Part shown: in pieces, positions 22,141-32,015 of the stretch
Layout of the letters: every line of letters starts with the position of its first letter
How positions within the stretch are numbered: position 1 is the stretch's first letter
DNA from: Xenorhabdus beddingii
GTDB lineage: Bacteria > Pseudomonadota > Gammaproteobacteria > Enterobacterales > Enterobacteriaceae
DNA length: 64,000 bases
Assembly (NCBI RefSeq): GCF_002127545.1
Contig: NZ_MUBK01000020.1
Span: 1-64,000 of the forward strand
Direction of reading: 5' to 3'
Translations under genes and position numbers: made by a program
Notes under the pieces: generated by a model
Seen by the model: only the letters and a program-made list of their open reading frames with translations
Databases searched by the model: none
Told to the model about the DNA's origin: nothing

Positions 22141-23835
22141 ATGGCAATTACTTATATATCTAATAGTGATGCTCGATATAATACTTTGAAGAAAGGATTT
22201 AATCTTCGTTGGCCTGATAAAAATAATGATGTTTCCGGTGTTTTTATTTGTAATCATGAGCACGAGGTTATTATTGCTGCCCGAAAAGCCGCCGATGAAG
22301 GGAAAAGAATTACGGTCCGTAGTGGTGGTCATTGTTATGAAGGGTTTGTTAGCAACAATAACTTCAATAAAAATAAAACATTACAAAAAACGGTGATCAT
22401 TGATGTTGGCTTGATGACGGGGATTGAATATGAAAAAGATCAAACAATCACCTCTGAGTATGACAAAGATCAAATGAAGTACCGTTTTAAGATTGCCGCA
22501 GGAAATCAAAATTGGGAAAGTTATGTGAGACTCTATAAAATATCGGGAAAAACCCTGCCCGGAGGCTCTTGCTATTCTGTGGGTTTAGGGGGGCATATCA
22601 CCGGCGGAGGGTATGGGTTGCTTTCCCGGAAACAAGGCTTAACGGTTGATTGGCTTTCGGGTATTGATATCATCGTACCTGATTATAATAATTTCTTTAA
22701 AACTATCCATGTCAGTCGATATAGTCAAGACACCCATCACAGAAAGCTATTCAAGGCGTGTTGTGGCGCAGGAGGCGGTAATTTTGGCATAATCTTGAAT
22801 TACTACTTTGAAGATCTGCCTGATGCGCCAAGCAGTGCGGGTTTTATAAAATTAACGTATCCGTGGGAAAATATCCCTAATCCCAGTGCGTTAAAGAAAT
22901 TTTTGGATGCCTATTTTGCATGGTTTAAAGAAAACGATCAATATTGGGATGATAAAGATGAATCTAAATGCAATGGGGGATTGTTTGCATTGCTAAAAAT
23001 GCATCATAAAAATAAGGGAAATATCGAGCTGACGATTCAGTATACAGGTAAAAATGGTGATTATAAAAAAGGCGTCAATGATGCACCCTTGTTAGATTTT
23101 ATCAATACCATGAATCAAGCCTCAAATAATCGTATTTGTACTTATAAGTCAATGGAATTATCTTCTATACATGGCCTGTCAACGCCACAAGTGGATCGGG
23201 TTTTATTGGATGATTTTTGTGAAGCGGATAGTCAGCAAATAGATCCTCCCGTCACTACCATGGATTGGTTGCATCTGACACAAAGTATTAATGGTTCTGG
23301 TGATAATCAGTATGGGAAATATAAATCAGTTTATCAGAAGGGTGATATTTCAGATGATACTGTCTCACATATTTACCAGTGCTTAACTGAACCTCTTCAT
23401 CATATCGTGTCACCCAATGCTTTAATCCAGATCAATTCTTATGGTGGCTTTATCAATCAGGCGGATAAAAATAACGAAACTTCAGTATATCAACGGGATT
23501 CTTTACTGAAATGGCAGTTCCAGATTTATTGGAAAGATCCCAAGGATGCGGATGCGTGCATTCAATGGATAAGGTTATTGTATTCAGGGTGTTTTCGTCA
23601 TTATGGCAATAAACCGTATGAGGAATATAATCATATCCAGACCCCATTTCAGGGGTGTTATATCAACTACCCCGATATTGATATGAAATACACTGATGAT
23701 TCACATAATACTATCGACCCCAGATGGATGGAGCTTTATTATGGGAAAGAACTCTCAAAGGAATTAATTGAGGTGAAAAAGCGATTTGACAGGAATAATA
23801 TATTCCGACACGAAATGTCAATTCCCGTGGAATAA
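22141..23835 (+). CDS. Berberine-bridge-type FAD-dependent oxidase
   Basis: A 564-residue PCMH-type flavoprotein with a C-terminal BBE domain. It carries both residues used for bicovalent FAD: His64 in RSGGHCYEG and Cys144 in GGSCYSVGLGGHITGGGYG. The BBE tail is recognisable (WMELYYGKEL, KKRFDRNNIFRHEM). Relatives oxidise sugars or secondary-metabolite precursors; the substrate here is unknown. There is no signal peptide. Start ATG 22141 has GGAG six bases upstream. The gene is markedly more AT-rich than its neighbours and has no operon partner, suggesting horizontal acquisition. Confidence 0.85.
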   Translation: MAITYISNSDARYNTLKKGFNLRWPDKNNDVSGVFICNHEHEVIIAARKAADEGKRITVRSGGHCYEGFVSNNNFNKNKTLQKTVIIDVGLMTGIEYEKDQTITSEYDKDQMKYRFKIAAGNQNWESYVRLYKISGKTLPGGSCYSVGLGGHITGGGYGLLSRKQGLTVDWLSGIDIIVPDYNNFFKTIHVSRYSQDTHHRKLFKACCGAGGGNFGIILNYYFEDLPDAPSSAGFIKLTYPWENIPNPSALKKFLDAYFAWFKENDQYWDDKDESKCNGGLFALLKMHHKNKGNIELTIQYTGKNGDYKKGVNDAPLLDFINTMNQASNNRICTYKSMELSSIHGLSTPQVDRVLLDDFCEADSQQIDPPVTTMDWLHLTQSINGSGDNQYGKYKSVYQKGDISDDTVSHIYQCLTEPLHHIVSPNALIQINSYGGFINQADKNNETSVYQRDSLLKWQFQIYWKDPKDADACIQWIRLLYSGCFRHYGNKPYEEYNHIQTPFQGCYINYPDIDMKYTDDSHNTIDPRWMELYYGKELSKELIEVKKRFDRNNIFRHEMSIPVE

Positions 23836-23848
23836 CCTCATGGAATGA

Positions 23849-23867
23849 ACCGCCCTAAAAGGGCGGT
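23849..23867. terminator. Short GC hairpin after the FAD oxidase gene
   Basis: Arms ACCGCCC (23849-23855) and GGGCGGT (23861-23867) with a 5-base loop lie 13 bases after the oxidase stop. There is no clear T-run, so terminator function is tentative. Confidence 0.5.
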
Positions 23868-23909
23868 GATAAATGGACTATCATATGTGAACCGCTCCTT
23901 GGCAGTTCG

Positions 23910-24446
23910 TCACACTATTTCAGATAGCTCTTTCAGATATTGGAAAATCTGCCGGTAAGATTTCGGTGGTTTGTTGGCCGCCTTCTCTTTCCTGGCATTG
24001 CGAACCAGTGCACGAAGCTGCTGGCGATCGGTATGTGGATACAGCGCCACGACTTCTTCAAAGGCATCATCGCCTTCAACCAATTTGTCACGCAGCTCTT
24101 CCAGCTTATGCAGAATAACAACTTGCTGGTTGTGACGGTTTTTCAGTTTATCCAACGCCGTGGTGATCGGTTCAGGATCACGGGCACGCAGTAATTTGCC
24201 AATCAACTGTAATTGACGGCGTCGGCCTTCACGTTTGATTTTCTGTGCCAGTTCAATGGCTGCCAGTAAATCCTCATCCAGTGGGATCCGCTCCAGTTGG
24301 TTTTTGCTGAGTTCAACCAGCTCTAATCCCAACTTTTTCAGTATCTCAGCATCCCGCTTGATTTCACTTTTACTGACCCAGATTATCTCTTCGTCTTCCT
24401 CTTCAGCAGGATAATTGTCGAGCCAATCTTCAGGCTGCTTTGCCAT
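23910..24446 (-). CDS. darP: Ribosome biogenesis factor DarP (YjgA)
   Basis: Factor that binds immature 50S subunits and helps assemble the peptidyl transferase centre. The 178-residue, highly charged, helical protein carries the conserved-looking [10 protein letters not shown] start, [16 protein letters not shown] and a C-terminal [13 protein letters not shown]. It is divergent from pmbA, the same neighbourhood as in E. coli (yjgA-pmbA). Confidence 0.95.
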   Translation of the reverse strand: MAKQPEDWLDNYPAEEEDEEIIWVSKSEIKRDAEILKKLGLELVELSKNQLERIPLDEDLLAAIELAQKIKREGRRRQLQLIGKLLRARDPEPITTALDKLKNRHNQQVVILHKLEELRDKLVEGDDAFEEVVALYPHTDRQQLRALVRNARKEKAANKPPKSYRQIFQYLKELSEIV

Positions 24447-24644
24447 AATCGTTTTCCTTCTAAAAAGGCCGGATAAGGTGCATTTTGGAACATGACCTAG
24501 CGTCCGGTGGGTGTTAACATCCTAATATTGTGTATTGTAACTGGGAAAATTGCCTGATTGCCACTCGACATTCATGTCATGAACCGGACGAAGGCATTTT
24601 TCCTGACTCATTCTCTTTTTAATTCATTGGATTACGGTTAATTA

Positions 24645-25988
24645 ATGATAGTCACCAATCAACAAATCGCAGAGCAGCGTAAGCAACTGGAAAACGCGGT
24701 TGCCCATGCTCTGGAATTAGCGAAAGCCGGTTGTGATGCTGCGGAAGTCGCGGTCAATAAAACCACGGGGATTAGCGTCAGCACCCGTTTCAGTGAAGTC
24801 GAAAATGTTGAGTTTAACAGCGATGGCGCACTGGGGATCACCGTTTATCACCAACAGCGCAAAGGCAGTGCTTCTTCTACCGATCTCAGCCCAGAGGCGA
24901 TTGCCCGTACTGTTCAGGCTGCAATTGATATCGCGCGTTATACGTCTCCTGATCCCTGCGCCGGCCCGGCGGATAAGGCATTGTTGGCATTTGAGGCTCC
25001 GGATCTGGATCTTTTCCATCCTGCGGATCTGGATGCAGAGACGGCCATTGAGTTAGCGGCTCGTGCCGAGCAAGCCTCATTGCAGGCAGATGGACGCATT
25101 ACCAATACCGAGGGCGGTAGTTTCAACAGTCATTATGGTATTCGGGTGTTTGGTAATAGTCATGGCATGTTGCAAAGCTACTGTTCAAGCCGTCATTCTA
25201 TGTCGAGCTGTGTGATTGCTGAACAAGATGGCAATATGGAACGCGATTATGCTTATACCGTGAGTCGCCATTTTGACGACCTGAAATCACCTGAGTGGGT
25301 TGGGCAGGAGTGTGCCCGCCGCACGCTTTCCCGTTTGGGCGCACGTAAACTGCCCACGATGAAAGCCCCGGTTATCTTTTCTGCGGAAGTGGCAACCGGA
25401 TTATTCGGTCATTTGGTGGGCGCGATCAGCGGTAGCAGCATTTATCGTAAGTCTTCTTTCTTGCTGGATAGTCTGGGCAAACAGATTTTGCCTTCGTGGT
25501 TAACCATTGAAGAGCATCCTCACCTGCTGCGCGGGATGGCTTCAACGCCATTTGACAGTGAAGGTGTGCGTACAACGCCACGAGATATCATCAAAGAGGG
25601 GGTTTTACAGACTTGGCTGCTGACGTCCTATTCTGCCCGTAAGTTGGGGATAGTGAATACAGGCCATGCGGGTGGAATTCATAACTGGCAGATTGCGGGG
25701 CAAGGTCTGGATTTTGCGGGCTTGTTGCGTGAAATGGGAACCGGCCTGATCGTGACCGAACTGATGGGGCAAGGTGTGAGTGCCATTACCGGGGATTATT
25801 CCCGTGGGGCATCCGGTTTCTGGGTCGAAAATGGCGAAATTCAATATCCGGTCAGCGAGATCACCATCGCAGGCAATTTGAAAGATATGTGGGCGAATAT
25901 GGTGACAATCGGTAATGATATCGAAACACGCAGTAATATTCAGTGTGGTTCGGTGTTGTTGCCGGAAATGAGTATCGCCGGTCAATAA
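24645..25988 (+). CDS. pmbA: Metalloprotease subunit PmbA/TldE
   Basis: Non-catalytic partner of TldD in the heterodimeric protease. At 447 residues it matches E. coli PmbA, with the conserved [14 protein letters not shown] and [16 protein letters not shown] near the N-terminus and [13 protein letters not shown] at the end. It lacks the HExxxH motif found in TldD, as expected. It lies divergent from darP. That tldD and pmbA are within 5 kb differs from E. coli, where they are far apart. Confidence 0.96.
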   Translation: MIVTNQQIAEQRKQLENAVAHALELAKAGCDAAEVAVNKTTGISVSTRFSEVENVEFNSDGALGITVYHQQRKGSASSTDLSPEAIARTVQAAIDIARYTSPDPCAGPADKALLAFEAPDLDLFHPADLDAETAIELAARAEQASLQADGRITNTEGGSFNSHYGIRVFGNSHGMLQSYCSSRHSMSSCVIAEQDGNMERDYAYTVSRHFDDLKSPEWVGQECARRTLSRLGARKLPTMKAPVIFSAEVATGLFGHLVGAISGSSIYRKSSFLLDSLGKQILPSWLTIEEHPHLLRGMASTPFDSEGVRTTPRDIIKEGVLQTWLLTSYSARKLGIVNTGHAGGIHNWQIAGQGLDFAGLLREMGTGLIVTELMGQGVSAITGDYSRGASGFWVENGEIQYPVSEITIAGNLKDMWANMVTIGNDIETRSNIQCGSVLLPEMSIAGQ

Positions 25989-26005
25989 GGGATACTCAAT
26001 CAACA

Positions 26006-26036
26006 ACAGCCAGTTCAGTATCACTGGGCTGGCTGT
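26006..26036. terminator. Hairpin between convergent pmbA and rnk
   Basis: Perfect 8-bp arms ACAGCCAG (26006-26013) and CTGGCTGT (26029-26036) sit between the two stops. A T-run is not obvious in either direction, so it is a possible weak bidirectional terminator. Confidence 0.45.
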
Positions 26037-26039
26037 GAG

Positions 26040-26450
26040 TTAGCGGTGATATTCACCTGCGGCTTCGGGTTGGTAAAGTATTTCCAACACTTTTATCCGG
26101 GTTTTCTCGCCGTTAGGTAATTCCCAGGTGATTTCATCATTCACCCGCAAACCCAGAAGAGCAGCCCCCAAAGGCGCCATGACGGACAGATGCTTGGTGC
26201 TGTCTTTTAGGGAAGCAGGATAGACCAGTGTGCGAACCCGCTCTTCATTGCTGCCCAGATCAATAAAGCGAATTTCGCTGTTCATGGTGACAACATCGGC
26301 TGGGATATCCACCGGAGCCACGATGTCGGCTCTATCCAACTCTTCGTTCAAAGCATCCGCAATGCTGGTATTCGCAAATGCAGGTTGTTCCAACAAGGAA
26401 TCTAAACGTTCGGCATCCAGCTCATTAATAATGATTTTAGGTTTTTTCAT
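26040..26450 (-). CDS. rnk: Nucleoside diphosphate kinase regulator / GreA-like factor Rnk
   Basis: A small RNA-polymerase-secondary-channel protein of the GreA/GreB family; in E. coli it affects nucleotide pools. The 136 residues start at ATG 26450 with GGAG six bases upstream ([16 protein letters not shown]). The C-terminal FKBP-like region ([23 protein letters not shown], seen as landmarks [10 protein letters not shown] and [10 protein letters not shown]) identifies it. It is convergent with pmbA. Confidence 0.93.
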   Translation of the reverse strand: MKKPKIIINELDAERLDSLLEQPAFANTSIADALNEELDRADIVAPVDIPADVVTMNSEIRFIDLGSNEERVRTLVYPASLKDSTKHLSVMAPLGAALLGLRVNDEITWELPNGEKTRIKVLEILYQPEAAGEYHR

Positions 26451-26481
26451 ACCACGCTCCAAATTAGGCTCAATACAAAAT

Positions 26482-26512
26482 AACACCCCCGCATCGCAAG
26501 GAGGGGGGTGTT
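26482..26512 (-). terminator. Terminator of the racemase gene
   Basis: Arms AACACCCCC (26482-26490) and GGGGGTGTT (26504-26512) enclose 13 bases. On the minus strand ATTTTG follows, and ATTTTC on the plus. It lies between the racemase stop and rnk. Confidence 0.82.
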
Positions 26513-26656
26513 ATTTTCAAGGTGATTAAAATGATATTAGGCTGTTCTGCCGTGAAAATAAAGAGATCATGATCACGAACTGTTTTGCGTTGTTAATGAA
26601 GCAAGGCTTATCCACCGGGGGAAAAAGCACCGTCTGCCATTATATTGAGCCGCAAA

Positions 26657-27889
26657 TTATGCGTCTGTGGTCACGATACGCGGGTTAGTTTCTCCCCAAA
26701 TGGAAGACAGTTCAACAACATGCATTCCGCCCCATTTCTGAATATCAGACTGGGTGATTTCGTCGTGGCCTTGTTTACCGAAGATAACCACTTCATCGCC
26801 ACTCTTCACTTCTGGCAGGTCGGTGACATCGACCATGACCGTGTTCATGGAAACGCTGCCGACAACAGGTGCACGGTGACCGTTGATCAGGACATAGGCT
26901 TTGTTTGACATGGCAGAGCTAAAACCATCAGAGAAACCCACTGGCAAATTAGCGAGTTTGGAATCACGTTTCAGAATGTAAGTGTTATCGTAGCCGACAC
27001 CATTACCTTTCGGATAGGACTTAACAGAAGCAACGCGGGTTTTCATCTGAATCAATGGCTTGAATTCTGGGTGGCTGGTGGTCAAAATGCCGTACAGCGC
27101 ACTCCCAACGCGCACCATGTCGAACTGAGCTTCAGGAACGCTGAGTGATGCAAAAGAGCTTGATGCGTGTAGTGTGATCTCATCCCTTTTCAGGTTGGCG
27201 GTTTTGATCAACCAAGAAGTTTGTTCTTTGAAGTTCTTAATGCTATCACGGATCGCATTCAAATCAGTGAATGCATGGTGGCTCATCATGCCGGCCAGTT
27301 TCAGGTTCGGTAACTGAGCGATTTTCAGGGCTTCTTGTTTGCCCTGTTCCGTTTTCATTTCCAATCCATTGCGGCTCATGAGGCCGGTGTTCAACATGAG
27401 ATGGACGCGAATTTCTTTACCGTGTTTTTTAGCCAGGGCAGCAATGGTCTTAGCATGATCCAGATCGCCGATCATCTCTTCCATGTCATAGCCCAGCGTA
27501 CTTTCGATTTCAGTTACATCAGCGGTACGGACACGTATCAGTTGCCCTTTAAAACCGCTTTCACGCACGATGCGAGCTTCTTCATTACTGGTAATCCCTA
27601 CGCACGGCACGTTAGTTTTAATGATAGATGGCATCAACAGGTCGATACCATGACCATAGGCATCACCTTTCAGAATCGCACACATTTTAGTGCCTTGATT
27701 CAGGTTTTTTTGCACTGTGTGGATATTTTTTTCAAACGTGGTGGTATTGATTTCAACCCAAGCGTTGTTGTTAGTGGCAATACGTTCTGCCTGAGAGTTA
27801 TCTAAAGAGAGCGCAGGCGCTGCGTGAGCAACACTTTGAAACAGGCTCAGTCCAAGAAGAATTGCCAGTGTAGTTTTATTAAAACGCAT
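26657..27889 (-). CDS. Periplasmic broad-specificity amino-acid racemase (alanine racemase fold)
   Basis: PLP-dependent fold-III racemase of about 410 residues with a signal peptide (MRFNKTTLAILLGLSLF through AHA). The PLP lysine is in AILKGDAYGHG. Export plus the NNNAWVEINTTTFEKN and GVGYDNTYILKRD stretches place it with BsrV/Lyr-type enzymes, which make D-amino acids such as D-Met, D-Arg or D-Lys in the periplasm and so modify peptidoglycan or act as signals. Start ATG 27889 lies 9 bases after GGAG; ATG 27898 is too close to it. Substrate range is inference. Confidence 0.88.
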   Translation of the reverse strand: MRFNKTTLAILLGLSLFQSVAHAAPALSLDNSQAERIATNNNAWVEINTTTFEKNIHTVQKNLNQGTKMCAILKGDAYGHGIDLLMPSIIKTNVPCVGITSNEEARIVRESGFKGQLIRVRTADVTEIESTLGYDMEEMIGDLDHAKTIAALAKKHGKEIRVHLMLNTGLMSRNGLEMKTEQGKQEALKIAQLPNLKLAGMMSHHAFTDLNAIRDSIKNFKEQTSWLIKTANLKRDEITLHASSSFASLSVPEAQFDMVRVGSALYGILTTSHPEFKPLIQMKTRVASVKSYPKGNGVGYDNTYILKRDSKLANLPVGFSDGFSSAMSNKAYVLINGHRAPVVGSVSMNTVMVDVTDLPEVKSGDEVVIFGKQGHDEITQSDIQKWGGMHVVELSSIWGETNPRIVTTDA

Positions 27890-28341
27890 GAAGTTCATCT
27901 CCAAATTAGGATTTGTGCGTGCAATGCACTGTGTGTAAATGCGTTTTAATGATAAGTTTTTTCTAAATTGATTTCATTAACTCAACTTATTGAAAAGTAA
28001 CATTTATTGTATATTGCATACTATTTATAAATAGTCAGAATAATTAACTTAGTTAATGATTTTATTTGATAGGTTTTGTTGTCGTTGAAGGATTTGTGTG
28101 CGGAATATATGAAGGTTTTTTTATCTTTTGGCAGTCTTAACGACTGATTTTATTTTTTACCGACGTATTTCGGTGTCAATAGGTGGTGATACGGGGAACA
28201 ATAAATAGCAAGACAGACTGCTGTTTAATATTTTCTGTCTTGATTGAACTCAACATTTTATTGGGTGTCAGTTTGATAGGAAGAGGGTGGTCGATACGGG
28301 TACTGTGTGCAATGGAAGTGTATAAGAGGTTGGAACCGCTT
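27890..28341. other. Non-coding gap between racemase and ptsO
   Basis: About 450 AT-rich bases without a convincing gene. They should contain the racemase promoter. The only structure I see is an inverted repeat CAAGACAG (28209-28216) / CTGTCTTG (28235-28242) with an 18-base loop, which might mark the end of the rpoN-ptsO transcript. Confidence 0.5.
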
Positions 28342-28614
28342 TTATGTTTCGTCAAAGCCGGAACTAAATAGCGCAATGATGGCCGCCATGGCTTGCTGTT
28401 CATCAGGCCCTGTGGCCTCAACTTCAATATAGCTGCCTTGTTCGGAATCCAGCATCAGCATGGCAATGACGCTGTGGGCTTCGGCTTGGATATGACTGCT
28501 ATTGCGCAGAATGACCTGCGATTGAAATTGCTGCACAAGATCATGCAGTTTCATCGCAGGCCGGGCATGCATTCCCAGTCGGTTTTTTATTTCGAGTTGC
28601 TGTTTGACGGTCAT
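28342..28614 (-). CDS. ptsO: Phosphocarrier NPr of the nitrogen PTS
   Basis: HPr-like carrier passing phosphate from EI-Ntr to PtsN. The 90-residue protein has phosphorylatable His16 in [11 protein letters not shown] and the regulatory-site region [12 protein letters not shown]. Last gene of the rpoN-hpf-ptsN-rapZ-ptsO block. Confidence 0.96.
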   Translation of the reverse strand: MTVKQQLEIKNRLGMHARPAMKLHDLVQQFQSQVILRNSSHIQAEAHSVIAMLMLDSEQGSYIEVEATGPDEQQAMAAIIALFSSGFDET

Positions 28615-28658
28615 GCTTTTCTTTATGGGTTGATTGATCGCGTTATTTGGGTTGTTCC

Positions 28659-29510
28659 CTATTTGCGTTTTTCCAGTGTACGGTGGCGAGATTGCACGTT
28701 CTTGCCACGGGAACGGAAATAATCAGCCAATTGTTCAGCAACGTAAACGGAACGGTGTTTACCCCCGGTACAGCCGATGGCGACGGTCAGGTAACTGCGG
28801 TTATTGGTTTCCAGCATCGGTAGCCAGAGTTCGAGATAGCTGCGCGTTTGGTAAATGAAGTTATGCACTTCTGTATGACGATCCAAAAATGCGGCAACAG
28901 GACGATCTAATCCCGTCATTGGGCGCAGTTTAGGGTCCCAGTGGGGGTTTGGCAGGAAACGCACGTCGAAAACATAGTCTGCGTCAATCGGGATGCCATG
29001 TTTGAAGCCAAAAGATTCAAATACCATGGTCAGTTCCCGTTCCCGTTTGCCCAATAAACGTGTCCTGAGCATCTCTGCCAGTTCATGGACCGACATTTCA
29101 GAAGTATCGATGATCAAATCGGCGCGTGAACGCAGGGGTTCAAGGAGATCACTTTCCTGATCAATCGCACTTTCCAGGGACAGGTTTTTGCTTGATAGCG
29201 GGTGTAAACGGCGAGTGTCACTATAGCGACGGATCAGGGTATTACGATCCGCATCAAGAAACAGTAATTGTGGTGAAAAGCTATCCGGTAGTTGCGTCAG
29301 GGCTTGTTCGAAAACTTCCGGCGATTCCGGCATGTTTCTGACATCAATGCTAACCGCTGCCGAAATATCGCGTTCAACCAGCGTGTTTGCCAGTTCTGGC
29401 AGCAACACGACCGGTAGGTTATCCACGCAATAGAAGCCCATATCTTCCAGCGCACGCAGAGCAACGGATTTTCCAGAACCTGAACGACCACTGACTATCA
29501 TCAGCACCAT
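28659..29510 (-). CDS. rapZ: RNase adapter protein RapZ
   Basis: RNA-binding protein that hands the small RNA GlmZ to RNase E and thereby controls GlmS and hexosamine supply. The 283-residue protein shows Walker A GRSGSGKS at 8-15, [17 protein letters not shown], and the C-terminal RNA-binding domain with [16 protein letters not shown] and a basic tail ([16 protein letters not shown]). Near identity to the E. coli protein is apparent throughout. Confidence 0.97.
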   Translation of the reverse strand: MVLMIVSGRSGSGKSVALRALEDMGFYCVDNLPVVLLPELANTLVERDISAAVSIDVRNMPESPEVFEQALTQLPDSFSPQLLFLDADRNTLIRRYSDTRRLHPLSSKNLSLESAIDQESDLLEPLRSRADLIIDTSEMSVHELAEMLRTRLLGKRERELTMVFESFGFKHGIPIDADYVFDVRFLPNPHWDPKLRPMTGLDRPVAAFLDRHTEVHNFIYQTRSYLELWLPMLETNNRSYLTVAIGCTGGKHRSVYVAEQLADYFRSRGKNVQSRHRTLEKRK

Positions 29511-29549
29511 GAGGAGACTCCCCTAAATGTTTATAATTGTAATCGCTAT

Positions 29550-30017
29550 TTATTCAGTAATGATATTGTATAGTTCTTCGTCACTCTGTGCGGAGCGCAG
29601 ACGACGGCAGAGACTTTTATCTGCAAGGCGCTTTGCAATCAATGATAGTGAGTGTAAATGGGTTTGACACTGGTCTGATGGCACCAATAAAGCGAACAGT
29701 AAGTCAACAGGTTGATTATCTATAGCATCAAAGGTGATGGGGTGTTCCAGATGTAAAAATACGCCAACGGCATTTTTTGCACATTCTTTGTCCAATTTTC
29801 CGTGTGGGATTGCAATTCCATTGCCAATACCCGTTGTCCCCACTTTTTCGCGGGAAAGGATAGCTTCGAATACGGTGTTTTCCGGTAATCCAAGCTGTTT
29901 TGATGCCAGCTCACTGATAATCTCTAAAGCTCGCTTTTTACTCGAACAGGGAACGTTGTTACGTGTACATTCGGGTGAAAGCACTGAGCTTAGTGGTAAA
30001 TCTGTTTCGTTGTTCAT
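29550..30017 (-). CDS. ptsN: EIIA-Ntr regulatory protein PtsN
   Basis: Terminal phosphoacceptor of the nitrogen PTS; regulates potassium transport and envelope stress through its phosphorylation state. The active-site His lies in GNGIAIPHGKLD. About 155 residues from ATG 30017 (MNNETDLPLSSVL). A GTG at 30029 behind AAGG is an alternative start adding four residues. Between hpf and rapZ as in E. coli. Confidence 0.95.
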   Translation of the reverse strand: MNNETDLPLSSVLSPECTRNNVPCSSKKRALEIISELASKQLGLPENTVFEAILSREKVGTTGIGNGIAIPHGKLDKECAKNAVGVFLHLEHPITFDAIDNQPVDLLFALLVPSDQCQTHLHSLSLIAKRLADKSLCRRLRSAQSDEELYNIITE

Positions 30018-30135
30018 TTCTTTATTCACTTAGGGCCTTGTTATACCAGATGCCTGAGTGCGGCATCCGGTATTGATGCACTGTTTCTAGATAGAACAGC
30101 CGTAATTCTATAACGGCCCCGTTGCCTGAAAGCTG

Positions 30136-30423
30136 TTAATGTTGTTTCAATTTACTTTTGTGTTTGGTCAATTGACGTGCCAGCTTATCTGCCAGTGCAT
30201 CAATTGCCGCATACATGTCTTCATGCTCTGAGGTAGCATGCAACTCACCTCCATTAATATGAACGGTGGCTTCGGCAATTTTCTGTACCTTTTCCACCCG
30301 GAGGATGACCTGAATGAGATTAATCTTATCGAAATATTGATCCAGTTTGCCGCATTTGGTGTTCACCATGTTGCGCAATGCTTCTGTGATTTCAATATTG
30401 TGGCCTGTAACGTTGAGTTGCAT
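30136..30423 (-). CDS. hpf: Ribosome hibernation promoting factor HPF (short form)
   Basis: Binds the 30S decoding channel and promotes 100S ribosome dimers in stationary phase. At 95 residues from ATG 30423 (MQLNVTGHNIEITEAL) it is the short gamma-proteobacterial form. Basic C-terminus (RQLTKHKSKLKQH). An in-frame upstream extension to 30450 overlaps the rpoN stop and is less likely. Confidence 0.95.
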   Translation of the reverse strand: MQLNVTGHNIEITEALRNMVNTKCGKLDQYFDKINLIQVILRVEKVQKIAEATVHINGGELHATSEHEDMYAAIDALADKLARQLTKHKSKLKQH

Positions 30424-30446
30424 GGTGTTTTCCTTCTCTATGTTGT

Positions 30447-31943
30447 TCAAACCAGTTCTTTACGTTGGTTTGAAGGCGGGATGGATAACGACTCTCTATA
30501 TTTTGCGACAGTCCGACGCGCCACCTGAATGCCCTGTTCAGCCAATATACTGGTTAATTTACTGTCACTCAGTGGCTTGGCCGGGTTTTCTGCCGCGACC
30601 AGTTTTTTCACCAGGGCACGTATTGCGGTAGAAGAAGCCTCGCCTCCGCTATCGGTATTGACGTGACTGGAGAAAAAATATTTAAGTTCAAAAATTCCTC
30701 GTGGGCTATACAGATATTTCTGTGTTGTCACACGGGAAATGGTGGATTCATGCATGTCAACCTGATAGGCGATATCAGCCAGTACCAGCGGTTTCATGTG
30801 TTCTTCACCCTGTTCAAAAAAATCTTGTTGCCGTTCGACAATGCAGCTTGCGACTTTCAATAATGTCTCATTGCGGCTTTCGAGACTTTTTATCAGCCAC
30901 TTGGCCTCTTGCAAATTATTGCGAATGAACAGACTGTCGCTCTCATTATGGGCCTGCTGCCCCAAGGCCGCATAGTGCTGGTTGATGCGCAGACGGGGGA
31001 TGCTATCGGTATTTAGCCTGACTTGCCAGTTTTCATTTTCTTTTTGCACCAACACATCCGGAATAACATACTCGGATTCACCGGTGTTGACGATCAGCCC
31101 GGGTTTCGGCTCCAGTGACTGAATAATATCAATGGCACCTTTTAAGCTGCTTTCTTTTAATTTGCTCCGACGCAATAAGTTACGAAAGTCCCGGTTACCC
31201 AGTAATTCAAGGTACTTGCTGACAACGAGTCTGGCGTCGTTCAGGTGGGCGGTCTCTGACGGTAGCATGGAAAGCTGGATAAGCAGGCATTCACGTAGGT
31301 CACGGGCAGCGACCCCGATGGGGTCAAAATGCTGTATGCGCTTGAGAACGGTTTCAACTTCTTCCAGAGTGAGCTGATCCTCATCCATACCTATGCTGGC
31401 AAGAATTTCTTCGGTAGAAACGGTCAGGTAACCCGTATCATCAATCGCATCAATAATTGAAGTGGCAATGGCGGAATCTGTTTCGGTAAACGGCGTTAAT
31501 CCGGCCTGCCACATCAGATAATCTTGCAGTGTCTCGGTGGTTTCTCCCTGATAAACGGGAGAGTCATCAATCCCGTAGTCACCGCTGGTTCCGGAAAGTG
31601 CGCCAGCGGTGTAAATTTCATCCCAGTGAGTATCCAGAGGCAGATCTTCAGGCATGTTATTTTGTTCAAGTGCTTCACGGGTATCCATTGCTGCTGTTTC
31701 AACATCGGATGCATGAAGCTCCTGACTCTCCATTTGCTGGTGATCCATTTGCTGGCTATCCATTTCCTGAATATCCACTTCCTGATGCAGATCATCCTGT
31801 TCAAGCAGAGGGTTGGTTTCCAGCGCCTGCTGGATCTCCTGCTGAAGATCAAGCGTGGAAAGTTGCAACAAACGGATGGCTTGCTGGAGCTGGGGCGTCA
31901 TCGCCAATTGCTGACTGAGCCTGAGTTGCAAACTTTGCTTCAT
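30447..31943 (-). CDS. rpoN: RNA polymerase sigma-54 factor
   Basis: Alternative sigma factor for nitrogen and other activator-dependent promoters. Region I is Gln/Leu-rich ([20 protein letters not shown]), the core-binding region is central, and the HTH and RpoN box [10 protein letters not shown] are near the end. At 498 residues it is about 21 longer than E. coli RpoN. The excess is a Gln/Met/Asp/Glu-rich repeat ([19 protein letters not shown]) in the acidic linker between region I and the core-binding domain. First of the hpf-ptsN-rapZ-ptsO group and downstream of lptB. Confidence 0.97.
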   Translation of the reverse strand: MKQSLQLRLSQQLAMTPQLQQAIRLLQLSTLDLQQEIQQALETNPLLEQDDLHQEVDIQEMDSQQMDHQQMESQELHASDVETAAMDTREALEQNNMPEDLPLDTHWDEIYTAGALSGTSGDYGIDDSPVYQGETTETLQDYLMWQAGLTPFTETDSAIATSIIDAIDDTGYLTVSTEEILASIGMDEDQLTLEEVETVLKRIQHFDPIGVAARDLRECLLIQLSMLPSETAHLNDARLVVSKYLELLGNRDFRNLLRRSKLKESSLKGAIDIIQSLEPKPGLIVNTGESEYVIPDVLVQKENENWQVRLNTDSIPRLRINQHYAALGQQAHNESDSLFIRNNLQEAKWLIKSLESRNETLLKVASCIVERQQDFFEQGEEHMKPLVLADIAYQVDMHESTISRVTTQKYLYSPRGIFELKYFFSSHVNTDSGGEASSTAIRALVKKLVAAENPAKPLSDSKLTSILAEQGIQVARRTVAKYRESLSIPPSNQRKELV

Positions 31944-32015
31944 AGCGTTACTGCTTTCTCCTTACCTGGCTTGAAGGGTTCCCTGCACGGCGTCTGGCTG
32001 ACAAAAGCATGAGGA

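Noticed and set aside
28176-28427. Minus-strand open frame overlapping the ptsO 3' end
   Set aside because: It is out of frame with ptsO, has no ribosome-binding site and resembles no protein.
31524-32012. Open frame antisense to rpoN (about 160 codons)
   Set aside because: Mirrors the rpoN 5' region and its repeats; the predicted protein is Leu/Ile/His low-complexity and not family-like.
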